Assembly: GCF_016598615.1 (NCBI RefSeq)
Contig: NZ_CP066831.1
Span: 10,168,001 to 10,232,000, forward strand
Source of the DNA: Streptomyces liliifuscus
GTDB lineage: Bacteria; Actinomycetota; Actinomycetes; Streptomycetales; Streptomycetaceae
Length of the DNA stretch: 64,000 nt
Direction of reading: 5' to 3'
Program-made: the position numbers and the translations under genes
Notes under the pieces: model-generated
Told to the model about the DNA's origin: nothing
Seen by the model: only the letters and a program-made list of their open reading frames with translations
Databases searched by the model: none
Shown here: in pieces, positions 16,916-25,295 of the stretch
How positions within the stretch are numbered: the stretch's first letter is position 1
Layout of the letters: each line of letters starts with the position of its first letter

Positions 16916-18409
16916 TCAGGTGGCAACCCTGGCGATCAGTACGCAGGCGTCGTCCTCGCGCTCCGTCTCGCCGAACTCCTCCACGACCATCCGTACGCAG
17001 TCCTGTGCGGCGCGCGCCTCGCCGAAGCGGGGGGCCAGGTCGAGGAGACGGCTGACGTCCGCGGTGTCGCCTCCACTCCCGGCGTCGCCCGAGTCGTGGG
17101 ACTCCCATGACTGGGGCTGGGAGGAAGCCCATCGCCGCGGAACCAGTCCGTCGGTGTGAAGGAGGAGCAGGTCGCCCGGTTCGAGCGTCTCCTCGGCCTG
17201 TCCGTAGACAGCGCCGGAGGTGGCGCCGAGCAGTACGCCGTCCGGCGGCGAGAGCACGCGCCCCGTCCCGTCGCGGAACAGCAGCGGGGCGGGGTGTCCT
17301 GCCTGCGCCCAGGTCAGCGTGCGGCTCTCGGGCCGGTAGCGGCAGCACACCGCGCTGCCCAGGGCCGGCTGGACCGAGGCGTCGAGTAACTGGTTGAGCC
17401 ATGCCATGAGCTGGCCGGGCTCGGTACCCGCCACGGCCATACCGCGCAGGGCGCCGATCATCATCGCCATGCCCGAGGTGACGGTCACCCCACGGCCGGT
17501 GAGGTCGCCGACGCTCAACAGCGTGTCCCCACTGGGCAGTTCGAGTGCGTCGTACCAGTCGCCGCCGATGAGTTCGCTCGTCGAGGACGGCAGATAGCGG
17601 GCCGCCAGGTCCAGCGTCTCGGGTCCCTGGCGCGGGAGCCGCAGGGAACCGCGCCACGGCGGCAGTACGGCTTCCTGCAGCTCGACCGCGAGCCGGCGCT
17701 CGGTCTGCGCGAAGTGCCGTTGGTGCTGCAGGGAGTCACGGGTCTCACTGACGGTCCGCTGACTGCGGCGCAGCTCGCTGACGTCCCTCAGGACCGCCCA
17801 CATCGAGGCGGTGCTGCCGTCCGTGTCGAGCACGGGCTCACCCATCATGTGCACGGTCCGTACGTCGCCGTCGGGCCGTACGACACGGAACTCGCCGTCG
17901 ATCGGCTTGGCGTCGATGAGGCAGTCCGTGACCATGGCCGTCAGCCTGGGCCGGTCCTGGTCCAGCACGACGGAGGGCAGTTCGTCGAGGGTGAGCGGGG
18001 GAGCGGCGGGGTCACGGCCGAGGATCTGGTAGAGCTCGCCGGACCAACTCGCCTCGTCCGTCAGCAGGTTCCACTCGGCGCTTCCGACGCGGCTGAGCAG
18101 CGAGCCGTGCCGGGGTGCGGCCGGCACGGCTCGTGCGGTGGGAGCCGCCGCCTCGTGCTCGACGGGAACGGCCGGCGGGCCGTCCCTCAACTGCGCCAAG
18201 TGTTCGTCGAGGTCACTGAGTTGATGCATCGCCAGATCGCACAGGGCGCGCTGCCAGCGGCCCTCCGGATCCGTGCCGTCGACCGGCGCGTCACGCCGAA
18301 CGGCGTCCACCTCGCCCCGCAGTCGGCGCGTCTGCGAAATGAGCGCGTCGACCGAGCCGCGCGGGGGCGGCTGGGCGGCTGGATGGTCCGCCGAGAGATG
18401 GGACGGCAT
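16916..18409 (-). CDS. PAS-SpoIIE serine phosphatase (PP2C-type, Rsb-like regulator)
   Basis: A 497-aa protein. A helical N-terminus is followed by a PAS-like domain (about residues 105-230), and a SpoIIE/PP2C phosphatase domain from about residue 260 to the end. The latter has GGDWYDALELPSGDTLLSVG and DLTGRG (metal-binding Asp), GDLLLLHTDGLVPRR, and the terminal EREDDACVLIARV. Such proteins dephosphorylate anti-anti-sigma factors and so control stress sigma factors; in Streptomyces many are orphans. The ATG at 18409 is chosen because GGAG stands seven bases before it. No anti-sigma partner is beside it. Confidence 0.87.
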   Translation of the reverse strand: MPSHLSADHPAAQPPPRGSVDALISQTRRLRGEVDAVRRDAPVDGTDPEGRWQRALCDLAMHQLSDLDEHLAQLRDGPPAVPVEHEAAAPTARAVPAAPRHGSLLSRVGSAEWNLLTDEASWSGELYQILGRDPAAPPLTLDELPSVVLDQDRPRLTAMVTDCLIDAKPIDGEFRVVRPDGDVRTVHMMGEPVLDTDGSTASMWAVLRDVSELRRSQRTVSETRDSLQHQRHFAQTERRLAVELQEAVLPPWRGSLRLPRQGPETLDLAARYLPSSTSELIGGDWYDALELPSGDTLLSVGDLTGRGVTVTSGMAMMIGALRGMAVAGTEPGQLMAWLNQLLDASVQPALGSAVCCRYRPESRTLTWAQAGHPAPLLFRDGTGRVLSPPDGVLLGATSGAVYGQAEETLEPGDLLLLHTDGLVPRRWASSQPQSWESHDSGDAGSGGDTADVSRLLDLAPRFGEARAAQDCVRMVVEEFGETEREDDACVLIARVAT

Positions 18410-18722
18410 GACGTACTCCGATACAGGCACGGTACGACCAAGGCTGAAGGAAGGACCGGTTACGACTGTCGCACAGCCTGCGACGCGCTGTAAGGGATTT
18501 GGCAACACACGACTCGGTGGTGCCTCTGGCATATGTCGCAGTCCTCGCGGAGGGCTCGGACGGGGTGGAGTCGGTACGCGGTCGGTCCGGTCAAGTCGTA
18601 GACAGGATAGGCGAGTTGATGGAGTGACGGCAGTGGCCGCGGCTCACTCAATCGTATGTTCGGCGAGCGTGTGTGCGGTGCCCGTTCGGGGTTTCGCCGC
18701 GTCGGCACCGCCGGGCCCCGGG
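18410..18722. other. promoter region of the phosphatase gene, no supportable gene
   Basis: The 313-bp gap between the phosphatase start and the end of the lipoprotein gene, both on the minus strand. An 82-codon frame (18460-18708) crosses it, but it shows no family character or ribosome binding site. Nothing else is evident. Confidence 0.5.
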
Positions 18723-19349
18723 TCAGTACCGCTGGGCCTTGACCAGCTTCGGTGTCAGCGTCGGCTCGGCGGGCTTGCGGCTGATGGCGAGCGGCTGGGC
18801 GCGCTCACCCGGGGCGAGGTCCTCGGCGCCGACGAACCTCGTCTCCACCGTCTTGCCGGAGGAGTCGAGGAAGTCGACCTGCACGGCGTACGAGGCCTGC
18901 GTGTCGGTCTTGTTGGTGATGGTCACGACGACGGCGAGCAGGCCGCCGGTCTCGGACCTGGGCTTGCCGGTCATGGAGACGTCGGACATCGCGTTGCCCT
19001 GGCCGTCGACGTCCTTGAGCTCGCTCTCCGCCGCCTCGTTGGCCCGGGCGACCTCCGCCGACACGGACGCCTCGAAGGAGGACGCCGCGGCCGAGGCGGA
19101 GGAAGCCGCCGCGGAGGCCGCGGCGCGAGCGGACTCGATGGCCGACTCGTTGACAGAAGGGGCCGTACCCGAGAAGGACGCCGTGTCGGGCGGCGACGGC
19201 CGCTCGCTGAAGGACGGGTCGGAACCGCCGGAGTCGCTGTCGGTGCTGCACGAGGCGAGCGTGCTCGTGGCCGCGGCGATCGCCGCCAGTGCGACGGCGG
19301 CCGAACGGGTCCTGCCCGGTCGGCGGGGGCCACGCGACGGTGAGTGCAT
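18723..19349 (-). CDS. secreted lipoprotein, Ala/Ser-rich, unknown function
   Basis: A 208-aa protein with a basic N-terminus, a hydrophobic segment and the lipobox TLASC, giving a lipid-anchored mature protein. A Ser/Ala-rich linker of about 50 residues (AAASAAASSASAAASSFEAS) is probably extended or coiled and carries the domain off the membrane. The C-terminal domain (GGLLAVVVTITNKTDTQASY and FLDSSGKTVETRFVG) has the beta-sandwich pattern of FxLYD/DUF4352-type lipoprotein domains. Its role is unknown. Confidence 0.75.
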   Translation of the reverse strand: MHSPSRGPRRPGRTRSAAVALAAIAAATSTLASCSTDSDSGGSDPSFSERPSPPDTASFSGTAPSVNESAIESARAAASAAASSASAAASSFEASVSAEVARANEAAESELKDVDGQGNAMSDVSMTGKPRSETGGLLAVVVTITNKTDTQASYAVQVDFLDSSGKTVETRFVGAEDLAPGERAQPLAISRKPAEPTLTPKLVKAQRY

Positions 19350-19446
19350 CGAGTGTCGTCCTTGCTGTCGGTGCCTGGTCGATCACTGTCGGGTCGGTCG
19401 ACGAAATGAACCCTATGTCGGATATTCCGGTGGGGCATTTCGGGAC

Positions 19447-19481
19447 GGCCGGGCCCTGGGCACTCGGCACTAGGCCCGGTC
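19447..19481. terminator. GC-rich hairpin downstream of the baeRF-like gene
   Basis: A 9-bp stem (19447-19455 with 19473-19481) with one mismatch and a 17-nt loop. It lies about 40 bp past the stop of the minus-strand gene at 19521. No U-tract is seen. Confidence 0.4.
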
Positions 19482-19520
19482 ACCCGCCCGGCACCGGGCT
19501 CGGCCGATGACCCGTCGCGG

Positions 19521-20618
19521 TCAGTAGCGCAGCACTCCGGCGATGCCCTCGGCGTCGCCCAGCGTGCCGTCCGGGACGAAGCGGACCTGCGCGCCGGTGT
19601 CCAGGCACTGCTCGACGATCTCGTCCACGATGTCGTCGCGGGCGTCCAGATCGTCGGTGTCGGCCGGGACCAGATGGTCGCCGCCGTCGTCGCGCACGGT
19701 CACGCGGTAGTTCTCCTCGACGGCCAGCAGCCGGACCCGGCCCGCGGTCGCGTTCTGCCAGACCTCGTCGACGCCTGCCGCGAACGCCCGTCGGCCCTTT
19801 GCCGTTTCGAGTTCCCGCGCCACGGTGTCGGCGCTCCTGCGGTCCTCGGCCGTGACCAGAGGGCTGACCGCCTGCCACACGGCGTCGGCGTTCGCGTGCG
19901 CGAGACCGCCGTGCGCGACGTGGACGGCGTCCTTGGTGACGGTGCCGACCTCGTCGAGAAGGGAGAGCGCGGCCTGCTCGCCGGTGACGTACACCGGTCG
20001 AGTGTCGCCGCGCAGGACACCGGCGAGGGCGGTGTCGCCGTCCCGCAGGAAGTGGCGGGTCCGCTCGTCGCGGAAGGTGCTCGGCAGGTCGCCGATGCGT
20101 TCCTTGCGCTCGGCGTCCGGGTCCTCCAGGCTGCGCGTGAGCGGGAAGCCGGCCGCCTCGGTCTCGACGACATGTCCCCCGCCGCCGCTCCACAGGGAGA
20201 TCCGGTCAGCGGAGACGGCCAGTACCCAGAACGGGCGCTCGGCGGCCTGCGCGGCGACGAGGTTGCGGGTCAGGAAGGTGTCCGAGAGGACGACGCGCTC
20301 CGGCACGGTCCGGGCCAGCGACCACACCTGGTGCTCCCCGGGTGCGGCGAAGATCGCGAGACCGTCCTCGGCGTGGGCCAGATCGACCTCCGCGAGTGCC
20401 TGCTCCAGCTGCCCGACGACGTCCATCCGCCGCTCACGGGTGACCGCGGGGTCGGATTCCAGCTGCTTCTTCGCCTCGGCCAGGACGTTGCGCAGCCGCA
20501 CGGGATCCTGCGCGTTGTCGGGCTCGCGGCGATGGGTCGGAGTGAGCACCGACACGGCCGGATAGGGCCGCGGGCGGCGCAGTTCGGTGAGTGTGGTGGG
20601 GCTCAGAACATGCTCCAT
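19521..20618 (-). CDS. baeRF-family (bacterial eRF1-like) protein
   Basis: A 365-aa soluble protein that starts MEHVLSPTTLTELRRPRPYP and contains PAVSVLTPTHRREPDN, RTVPERVVLSDTFLTR and a C-terminal domain ending FVPDGTLGDAEGIAGVLRY. This is the pattern of the bacterial archaeo-eukaryotic release factor family (baeRF3/7-like), which has an eRF1 domain 2/3-like core and is thought to act on the ribosome or in RNA quality control. Experimental function is poor for the whole family. ATG 20618 is taken since the conserved start is there; the upstream frame is a shadow. No clear Shine-Dalgarno is seen. Confidence 0.72.
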   Translation of the reverse strand: MEHVLSPTTLTELRRPRPYPAVSVLTPTHRREPDNAQDPVRLRNVLAEAKKQLESDPAVTRERRMDVVGQLEQALAEVDLAHAEDGLAIFAAPGEHQVWSLARTVPERVVLSDTFLTRNLVAAQAAERPFWVLAVSADRISLWSGGGGHVVETEAAGFPLTRSLEDPDAERKERIGDLPSTFRDERTRHFLRDGDTALAGVLRGDTRPVYVTGEQAALSLLDEVGTVTKDAVHVAHGGLAHANADAVWQAVSPLVTAEDRRSADTVARELETAKGRRAFAAGVDEVWQNATAGRVRLLAVEENYRVTVRDDGGDHLVPADTDDLDARDDIVDEIVEQCLDTGAQVRFVPDGTLGDAEGIAGVLRY

Positions 20619-20710
20619 AGATGCACCATATGACCGAATGGGCGAACGGGCATGCGGAGGGACCGGGTCGGGCGAACGGGGCGAGGCGGACGCCGAGGCC
20701 CTCACGTTCC

Positions 20711-22297
20711 TCACTCCTCCGCCCCGCACGAGCTCCCGTCGGGCGGCAGCGAGCCGTACAGCAGGAAGTCGTCGACCTTGCGGTGCACGCACTTGGAGGA
20801 CCCGTAACCGGTGTGGCCCTCGCCCTTGTTGTCGAGGACGACCGCCGACGAGCCGAGCCGGGCCGCGGTCTCCGTGGTCCAGCGGTACGGGGTCGCGGGG
20901 TCGCCGCGGGTGCCGACGAGGAGCAGCTTCGGGGTGTCGACGTCGCGGACCTCCTCGCGGATGTAGGTGGTGCCCTTCGGGCGGCCGTAACACATCAGGA
21001 CCTGGGTGAGGCGGTACTGGCCGAAGACCGGTGACGCGGCCTGGTACTCGGCGCGCAGTCGGTCGAGGTCCTCGGTGATCTGGTCCGCGGTGGGCCGGTC
21101 CGGATCGTCGGCGCAGTTGACGGCCATCAGCGCGGCCGGGAGGTTGTCGAAGGGAATGTCGCCCTCGTCGACCAGGTCGCCCTCCCCGTCATCGGCGAGC
21201 CCGCCGTCGCCGGGAACCGTGATGCCGCCGGGCAGGGAGACACCGCCGCCGGCGAAGCGCATGATGCCCCGGGTGTCGCCGTCCTGGACCAGCGAGGTCA
21301 GCGCCTGCGAGAGAGCCGGCCACAGCTCCTTGCTGTAGAGGGCCTGAACGATCGCACCCACCAGATCCTGACCGGAGAACGGTTCGCCGAAGTCCCCCGG
21401 CACCGGGTCCTCGTCCAGCGACTCGACCAGCCGGACCACGTCCTGCCGGGCGGTGCGCGTGTCCTGTCCGAACGCGCAGTTGATGTCCTCGGTGCACCAG
21501 TCGAGGAAGCCCTCAAGAGCTGTCTGCTGGCCCTGGGCGCCGACGATGCCCTGTTCGCTCAGTGGTTCGGTGAGGGTGTCCACGCCGTCGAGCACCAACC
21601 GGCCCGTCTTCTTGGGGAACTGGGCCGCGTACACCGCGCCCAGCCGCGTGCCGTACGAGAAGCCGAGGTAGTTGAGCTTCTTGTCGCCGAGGGCCGCGCG
21701 CAGCACGTCGAGGTCGCGCGAGGCGTTGACCGTGCCTATGTGGGACAGCACGGGCCCGGAGTGCTCGGCGCACTCGGCGGCGGCCCTGCGCAGGAGGTCG
21801 AGAGCGGCCCGCGGGTCGTCGCTGTCGTCCGCGTCGGGATCCGCCTCGTCCACGGCCTCGCCCGTCCCCTCGCCACAGCTGACCGGGGAGCTTCTGCCGA
21901 CGCCGCGCGGGTCGAAGGTCACCACGTCGTAGCCGTCGGTCAGACCCATGAAGTCCTCGCCACCCGCGGCGAGTTCGCTGACTCCGGGCCCGCCGGGGCC
22001 GCCGAAGTTCAGCACCACCGAACCCCTGGACTTTCCCGTCGCCCGGACACGGGCCAGGGCGAGGTCGAGTGTTCCGTCGGCCGGTTTCGCGTAGTCGACC
22101 GGGACGGTCGCCTTCCCGCACTGCAGGTCCTTGGGCAGGGCGTCGCCCTCGCAGGCGGACCACTTGATCCGCTGGTCGTAGAAGCGGGACAGATCGGGAC
22201 GGTCGGTGTCCGCCGCGGCGACCGACTGCAGTCCCGCTCCCAGCAGGGCCAGTGTCACGGCGCCGGTGAACGCGCGGCGTTGATGCGTGGACAGCAT
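20711..22297 (-). CDS. secreted tripeptidyl aminopeptidase-like alpha/beta hydrolase (SlpD/E, TAP family)
   Basis: A 528-aa exported serine peptidase with an N-terminal signal peptide (FTGAVTLALLGAGLQSVAAA). Nucleophile elbow: LGFSYGTRLG (GxSxG). The oxyanion region is VVLNFGGPGGPGVSELA. Catalytic Asp is probably in LLVGTRGDPATPYRW and His in NKGEGHTGY. The C-terminal TAP-like domain ends with a cysteine (SSCGAEE). Streptomyces secretes several such proteases that cut tripeptides from N-termini. It lies divergent from the chaplin gene, so both may be active in aerial growth. Confidence 0.88.
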   Translation of the reverse strand: MLSTHQRRAFTGAVTLALLGAGLQSVAAADTDRPDLSRFYDQRIKWSACEGDALPKDLQCGKATVPVDYAKPADGTLDLALARVRATGKSRGSVVLNFGGPGGPGVSELAAGGEDFMGLTDGYDVVTFDPRGVGRSSPVSCGEGTGEAVDEADPDADDSDDPRAALDLLRRAAAECAEHSGPVLSHIGTVNASRDLDVLRAALGDKKLNYLGFSYGTRLGAVYAAQFPKKTGRLVLDGVDTLTEPLSEQGIVGAQGQQTALEGFLDWCTEDINCAFGQDTRTARQDVVRLVESLDEDPVPGDFGEPFSGQDLVGAIVQALYSKELWPALSQALTSLVQDGDTRGIMRFAGGGVSLPGGITVPGDGGLADDGEGDLVDEGDIPFDNLPAALMAVNCADDPDRPTADQITEDLDRLRAEYQAASPVFGQYRLTQVLMCYGRPKGTTYIREEVRDVDTPKLLLVGTRGDPATPYRWTTETAARLGSSAVVLDNKGEGHTGYGSSKCVHRKVDDFLLYGSLPPDGSSCGAEE

Positions 22298-22577
22298 GAA
22301 GGCCTCCCGGAACGCCCGGCGCGCAGCCGGGATTCCCCCTCGATCACGATAAGGGGGCGCCCCCGTGCACGCCTCCGGGCGGGCGGACCTGCGCCTGAGG
22401 CCTTACTCTGCGGGCCGCGCGCCCCACGGCGCGGTGTCACGGCAGCGCGCCGGACAGTTCGACTGGGGCACCGCCCGTTGGGGTGAAAAATCGGCAACCC
22501 ACTAACCCGCATCGCCCACCGGCGTTTTATCCGGTGCGGGTGAGTGCCCGCGACCATGTCTGGAAGGCAGGGAACCT

Positions 22578-23339
22578 ATGAAACGGGTTGCCCGAAATGG
22601 TTTGATCATCGCGGCCGCCGCCTCCGGCGCCGTGGCCGTGACGATGCCGGTGTACGCGGACTCCGCGGCGGACGGTGGCACGGCCCACTCGCCGGGGGTG
22701 ATCTCCGGCAATACCATTCAGCTCCCGGTGCACGTTCCGGTGAACGTGTGCGGGAACACGGTGAACGTGGTCGGACTCCTCAACCCCGCAGCGGGCAACC
22801 GCTGCGCGAACGAGGGCGGCCACAGCAAGGGCGGCGACGGCAAGGGCGGTGCCCATGAGGGTTCCGCGGGTGCGGTCGCCGAGGGAGGGGCAAAGGATTC
22901 ACCGGGTGTGATCTCCGGCAACGGCATCCAACTCCCGGTCCAGCTCCCCGTGAACGTCACCGGCAACTCGGTGAGCGTCGTCGGCATCGGCAACCCCGCT
23001 GTCGGCAACGAGTCCACGAACACCTCCCGGGAGCGGCCGCACCACCCGGACAAGCCGGTGTCGCCCCCCGCCCCGAAGCCGGTGGAGCCGCCGAAGAAGC
23101 CGGAGCGACCGGCGAAGCCGGCCAAGCCGGTCGTGGAGCCCGAGGCGCCGCGGGCCGTGCCGCAGGAGCCCGGAGCGTCCCTCGCCCAGACCGGCACGGA
23201 CCTGATGGGCCCGACGGTCGCGGCCAGCGCCGCGCTGATGCTGGGCGGCGCCGCGCTGTACCGGCGCTTCCGGACGGCTGTCACGCCCCGGTCCGGGCAT
23301 GCCGGTGCGGGTGGTCCGGGGTCCGCGGACGGCTCCTGA
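22578..23339 (+). CDS. long chaplin with two chaplin domains and sortase signal
   Basis: A 253-aa secreted surface protein. A signal peptide covers about residues 1-28. The first chaplin domain (about residues 38-78) has the usual pair of cysteines in VNVCGNTVNVVGLLNP and GNRCAN. The second domain (about 107-147) has the same backbone but Thr and Ser in place of both cysteines (VNVTGNSVSVVGIGNP, GNESTN). Then follow a Pro/Lys-rich wall-spanning segment, the sortase motif LAQTG, a hydrophobic helix and a basic tail. Long chaplins are linked to peptidoglycan by class E sortase and anchor the amyloid-forming short chaplins that make aerial hyphae hydrophobic. AGGGA precedes ATG 22578. Confidence 0.92.
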   Translation: MKRVARNGLIIAAAASGAVAVTMPVYADSAADGGTAHSPGVISGNTIQLPVHVPVNVCGNTVNVVGLLNPAAGNRCANEGGHSKGGDGKGGAHEGSAGAVAEGGAKDSPGVISGNGIQLPVQLPVNVTGNSVSVVGIGNPAVGNESTNTSRERPHHPDKPVSPPAPKPVEPPKKPERPAKPAKPVVEPEAPRAVPQEPGASLAQTGTDLMGPTVAASAALMLGGAALYRRFRTAVTPRSGHAGAGGPGSADGS

Positions 23340-23586
23340 CCGGAGTCCGCGGTCGGTCCGCCGGGCTCGCGGCCGGTCGTGGGCCCGAGCCCGTGACCGT
23401 ACGTCGACCCGGCCCACCCGGCGGTCTGCGGTCGCCCCCTTGGACCGGGCCCGCGGACGTGGTCCCGGTCGCGGACGGACCCGTACCCACGGTCGTCCGC
23501 GCACCGCCCCCTCGGCAGTGCGCTGAATCGCGTCACGGCAGTACACCGCGTCGATTCTCAGCCGAGTGACACCTCCGAGGACGGAA

Positions 23587-23617
23587 GACCCCACCGGGCA
23601 CACCAACCGGTGGGGTC
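23587..23617. terminator. perfect hairpin terminator between chaplin and GNAT genes
   Basis: An 11-bp perfect stem (23587-23597 with 23607-23617), 9-nt loop. It is placed between two convergent genes, so it may serve both strands. Confidence 0.75.
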
Positions 23618-23632
23618 TCCCTCTGACAGCGC

Positions 23633-23727
23633 CCGCACGCCCTCATGCCCCGCGCATGCCCGTCATGCCCGGCACGCCGCTCAAACCTCGGCACGCCCCT
23701 TACGGCCCGGCACACCCCTCACGGCCC
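23633..23727. repeat. 19-bp tandem repeat, five diverged units
   Basis: Units start at 23633, 23652, 23671, 23690 and 23709 without gaps. The last two differ at only two positions (GGCACGCCCCTTACGGCCC and GGCACACCCCTCACGGCCC); the others share the GCACGCC or GCATGCC core. The array ends 5 bp before the stop codon of the minus-strand GNAT gene, that is, it lies in its 3' region. Confidence 0.75.
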
Positions 23728-23732
23728 GGCGC

Positions 23733-24257
23733 TCAGGAATCGGCCGGGGCCACGTCCTCGCGCAGCACGCTGTACCGCACCCCGTCCCGCCACCGCCCAT
23801 CGCGGAACCCCACACTCCGCAGCACGCCCTCGCGGGTGAACCCCGCCTTCTCCAGGGCCCGTTGCTCGGCGATGTTCTCCACCTCGGTGTCCGCCTCGAT
23901 CCGGACCACCTGCGTATGCGCGAACAGGTACTCGACCAGCAGCCGCTGCGCCCGCGTACCCACCCCCTTGCCGCGGGCCTCCCGCAGCAGGGCGATCCCC
24001 ATGTTCCAGTAGTACGAAGTGCGTGTGGCGACGATCTTGCGCCAGGCCACGAACCCCACCGCTTCCCCGTCGAGCGCCACGATCAGATGGCCCGCCTCGT
24101 CCGTGATCAGGCCGGTCTCGGCCCACTGCCGTCGCCAGCGTCCGGTGTCCCACCAGCCGTACCACTGGAAGGGGGCGGATTCCTCGGGGCCGGTCAGGAA
24201 CCGCTCCATCACGGTCAGGTCGTCCTCGCCCACCGGGCGCAGTGTCACAAGATCCAT
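23733..24257 (-). CDS. GNAT-family N-acetyltransferase
   Basis: A 174-aa single GNAT domain of RimJ/RimL type. It starts MDLVTLRPVGEDDL. The acetyl-CoA binding segment is around GIALLREARGKGVGTRAQRL (a variant of R/QxxGxG/A), followed by the C-terminal EVENIAEQRALEKAGFTREG. The ATG at 24257 is at the conserved start; the very long frame that continues upstream is a shadow. The substrate is unknown; the RimJ-like pattern could mean protein N-termini or a small molecule. Confidence 0.82.
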   Translation of the reverse strand: MDLVTLRPVGEDDLTVMERFLTGPEESAPFQWYGWWDTGRWRRQWAETGLITDEAGHLIVALDGEAVGFVAWRKIVATRTSYYWNMGIALLREARGKGVGTRAQRLLVEYLFAHTQVVRIEADTEVENIAEQRALEKAGFTREGVLRSVGFRDGRWRDGVRYSVLREDVAPADS

Positions 24258-24437
24258 GAACGGCCACCCTAGGCGCGGCCACCGGCCCTGTACTCCCTCC
24301 TGCGCATGACACTGGCTCATTGCCGCGCCACACACCTCGGCCATCGGGAAGGATGCTGCGCGGATGCGGCCGATCACCTTGCTCCGCTTGCTGTGTTCGG
24401 CCCGCCTTCGATCTCTTCCGACGAATGGAGCGCACAG

Positions 24438-25295
24438 ATGACCCGTCCGAGCCCCGAAGGTCTCGTCGTCACGCAGGCCTCGCTCGACGACTGGCCGGTG
24501 ATCAAGGGGTGGGCGGCGGACGAGGGGTGGGATCCGGGGGATTCGGACGGCGCGTGCTTCTTCACCCAGGATCCCGAGGGGTTCTTCCTCGGCAGGATCG
24601 ACGGGGAGCCGGTCTCCGCGATCTCCGTCGTCAACTACAGCGCCGACTACGCCTTCCTGGGCTGCTATCTCGTACGTCCCGATCTGCGGGGGTGTGGCTA
24701 CGGCCTCACCACCTGGAAGACGGCCCTCGCCCATGTCGGCGGCCGGACCGTCGGACTCGACGGCGTGGTCGCCCAGCAGGGCAACTACCGTCAGTCGGGG
24801 TTCGAACTCGCCTACAAGACCTTCCGGTTCGGAGGCGTCCCGGCCGCGGGGGAGTCCGCCGGATCCGGCGTCCGGGCCGCCGAGGCGGCGGACCTCGACG
24901 CGATCACGGCCTACGACAGCGCCTGTTACCCCGCCGACCGGCCGGCCTTTGTGGAGCGCTGGCTCACCGAGCCAGGCCACCGCGCCCTGGTCCGGATCGT
25001 CGACGGGCGGCTCACCGGCTACAGCGTGATCCGGCCCGCGCTCACCTCGCTGCGCATCGGACCGCTGTTCGCCGACACCGCCGAGGACGCCCGCGCCCTC
25101 TTCGCCGCCCTGGCCGCCGAGGCCGACGGCCGCCCGGTCTCCGTCGACGTCCCCGAAACGAGTGCGGCGGGCGTCGCCCTGGCCGAGGAGTACGGTCTGA
25201 CCCCGTCGTTCGAGACCGCCCGGATGTACACCGGGCCCGTCCGCCCGTACGCCACGGACCGGGTCTTCGGCGTCACGACACTCGAACTGGGCTAG
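24438..25295 (+). CDS. GNAT acetyltransferase with C-terminal extra domain
   Basis: A 285-aa two-part protein. The N-terminal GNAT domain has FLGCYLVRPDLRGCGYGLTTW with the CoA-binding RGCGYG. The second half (from about residue 135) has the pattern of the acetyltransf_18 (DUF1248-like) domain with GPLFADTAEDARALFAALA and ETARMYTGP. Such proteins are common in soil actinomycetes and their substrates are mostly unknown. ATG 24438 is the conserved start. It shares its stop with the convergent acyltransferase gene: the four bases CTAG serve both as TAG codons. Confidence 0.8.
   Translation: MTRPSPEGLVVTQASLDDWPVIKGWAADEGWDPGDSDGACFFTQDPEGFFLGRIDGEPVSAISVVNYSADYAFLGCYLVRPDLRGCGYGLTTWKTALAHVGGRTVGLDGVVAQQGNYRQSGFELAYKTFRFGGVPAAGESAGSGVRAAEAADLDAITAYDSACYPADRPAFVERWLTEPGHRALVRIVDGRLTGYSVIRPALTSLRIGPLFADTAEDARALFAALAAEADGRPVSVDVPETSAAGVALAEEYGLTPSFETARMYTGPVRPYATDRVFGVTTLELG

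Noticed and set aside
18460..18708. An 82-codon minus-strand frame upstream of the phosphatase gene
   Set aside because: No start signal, no homology pattern, composition like intergenic sequence.
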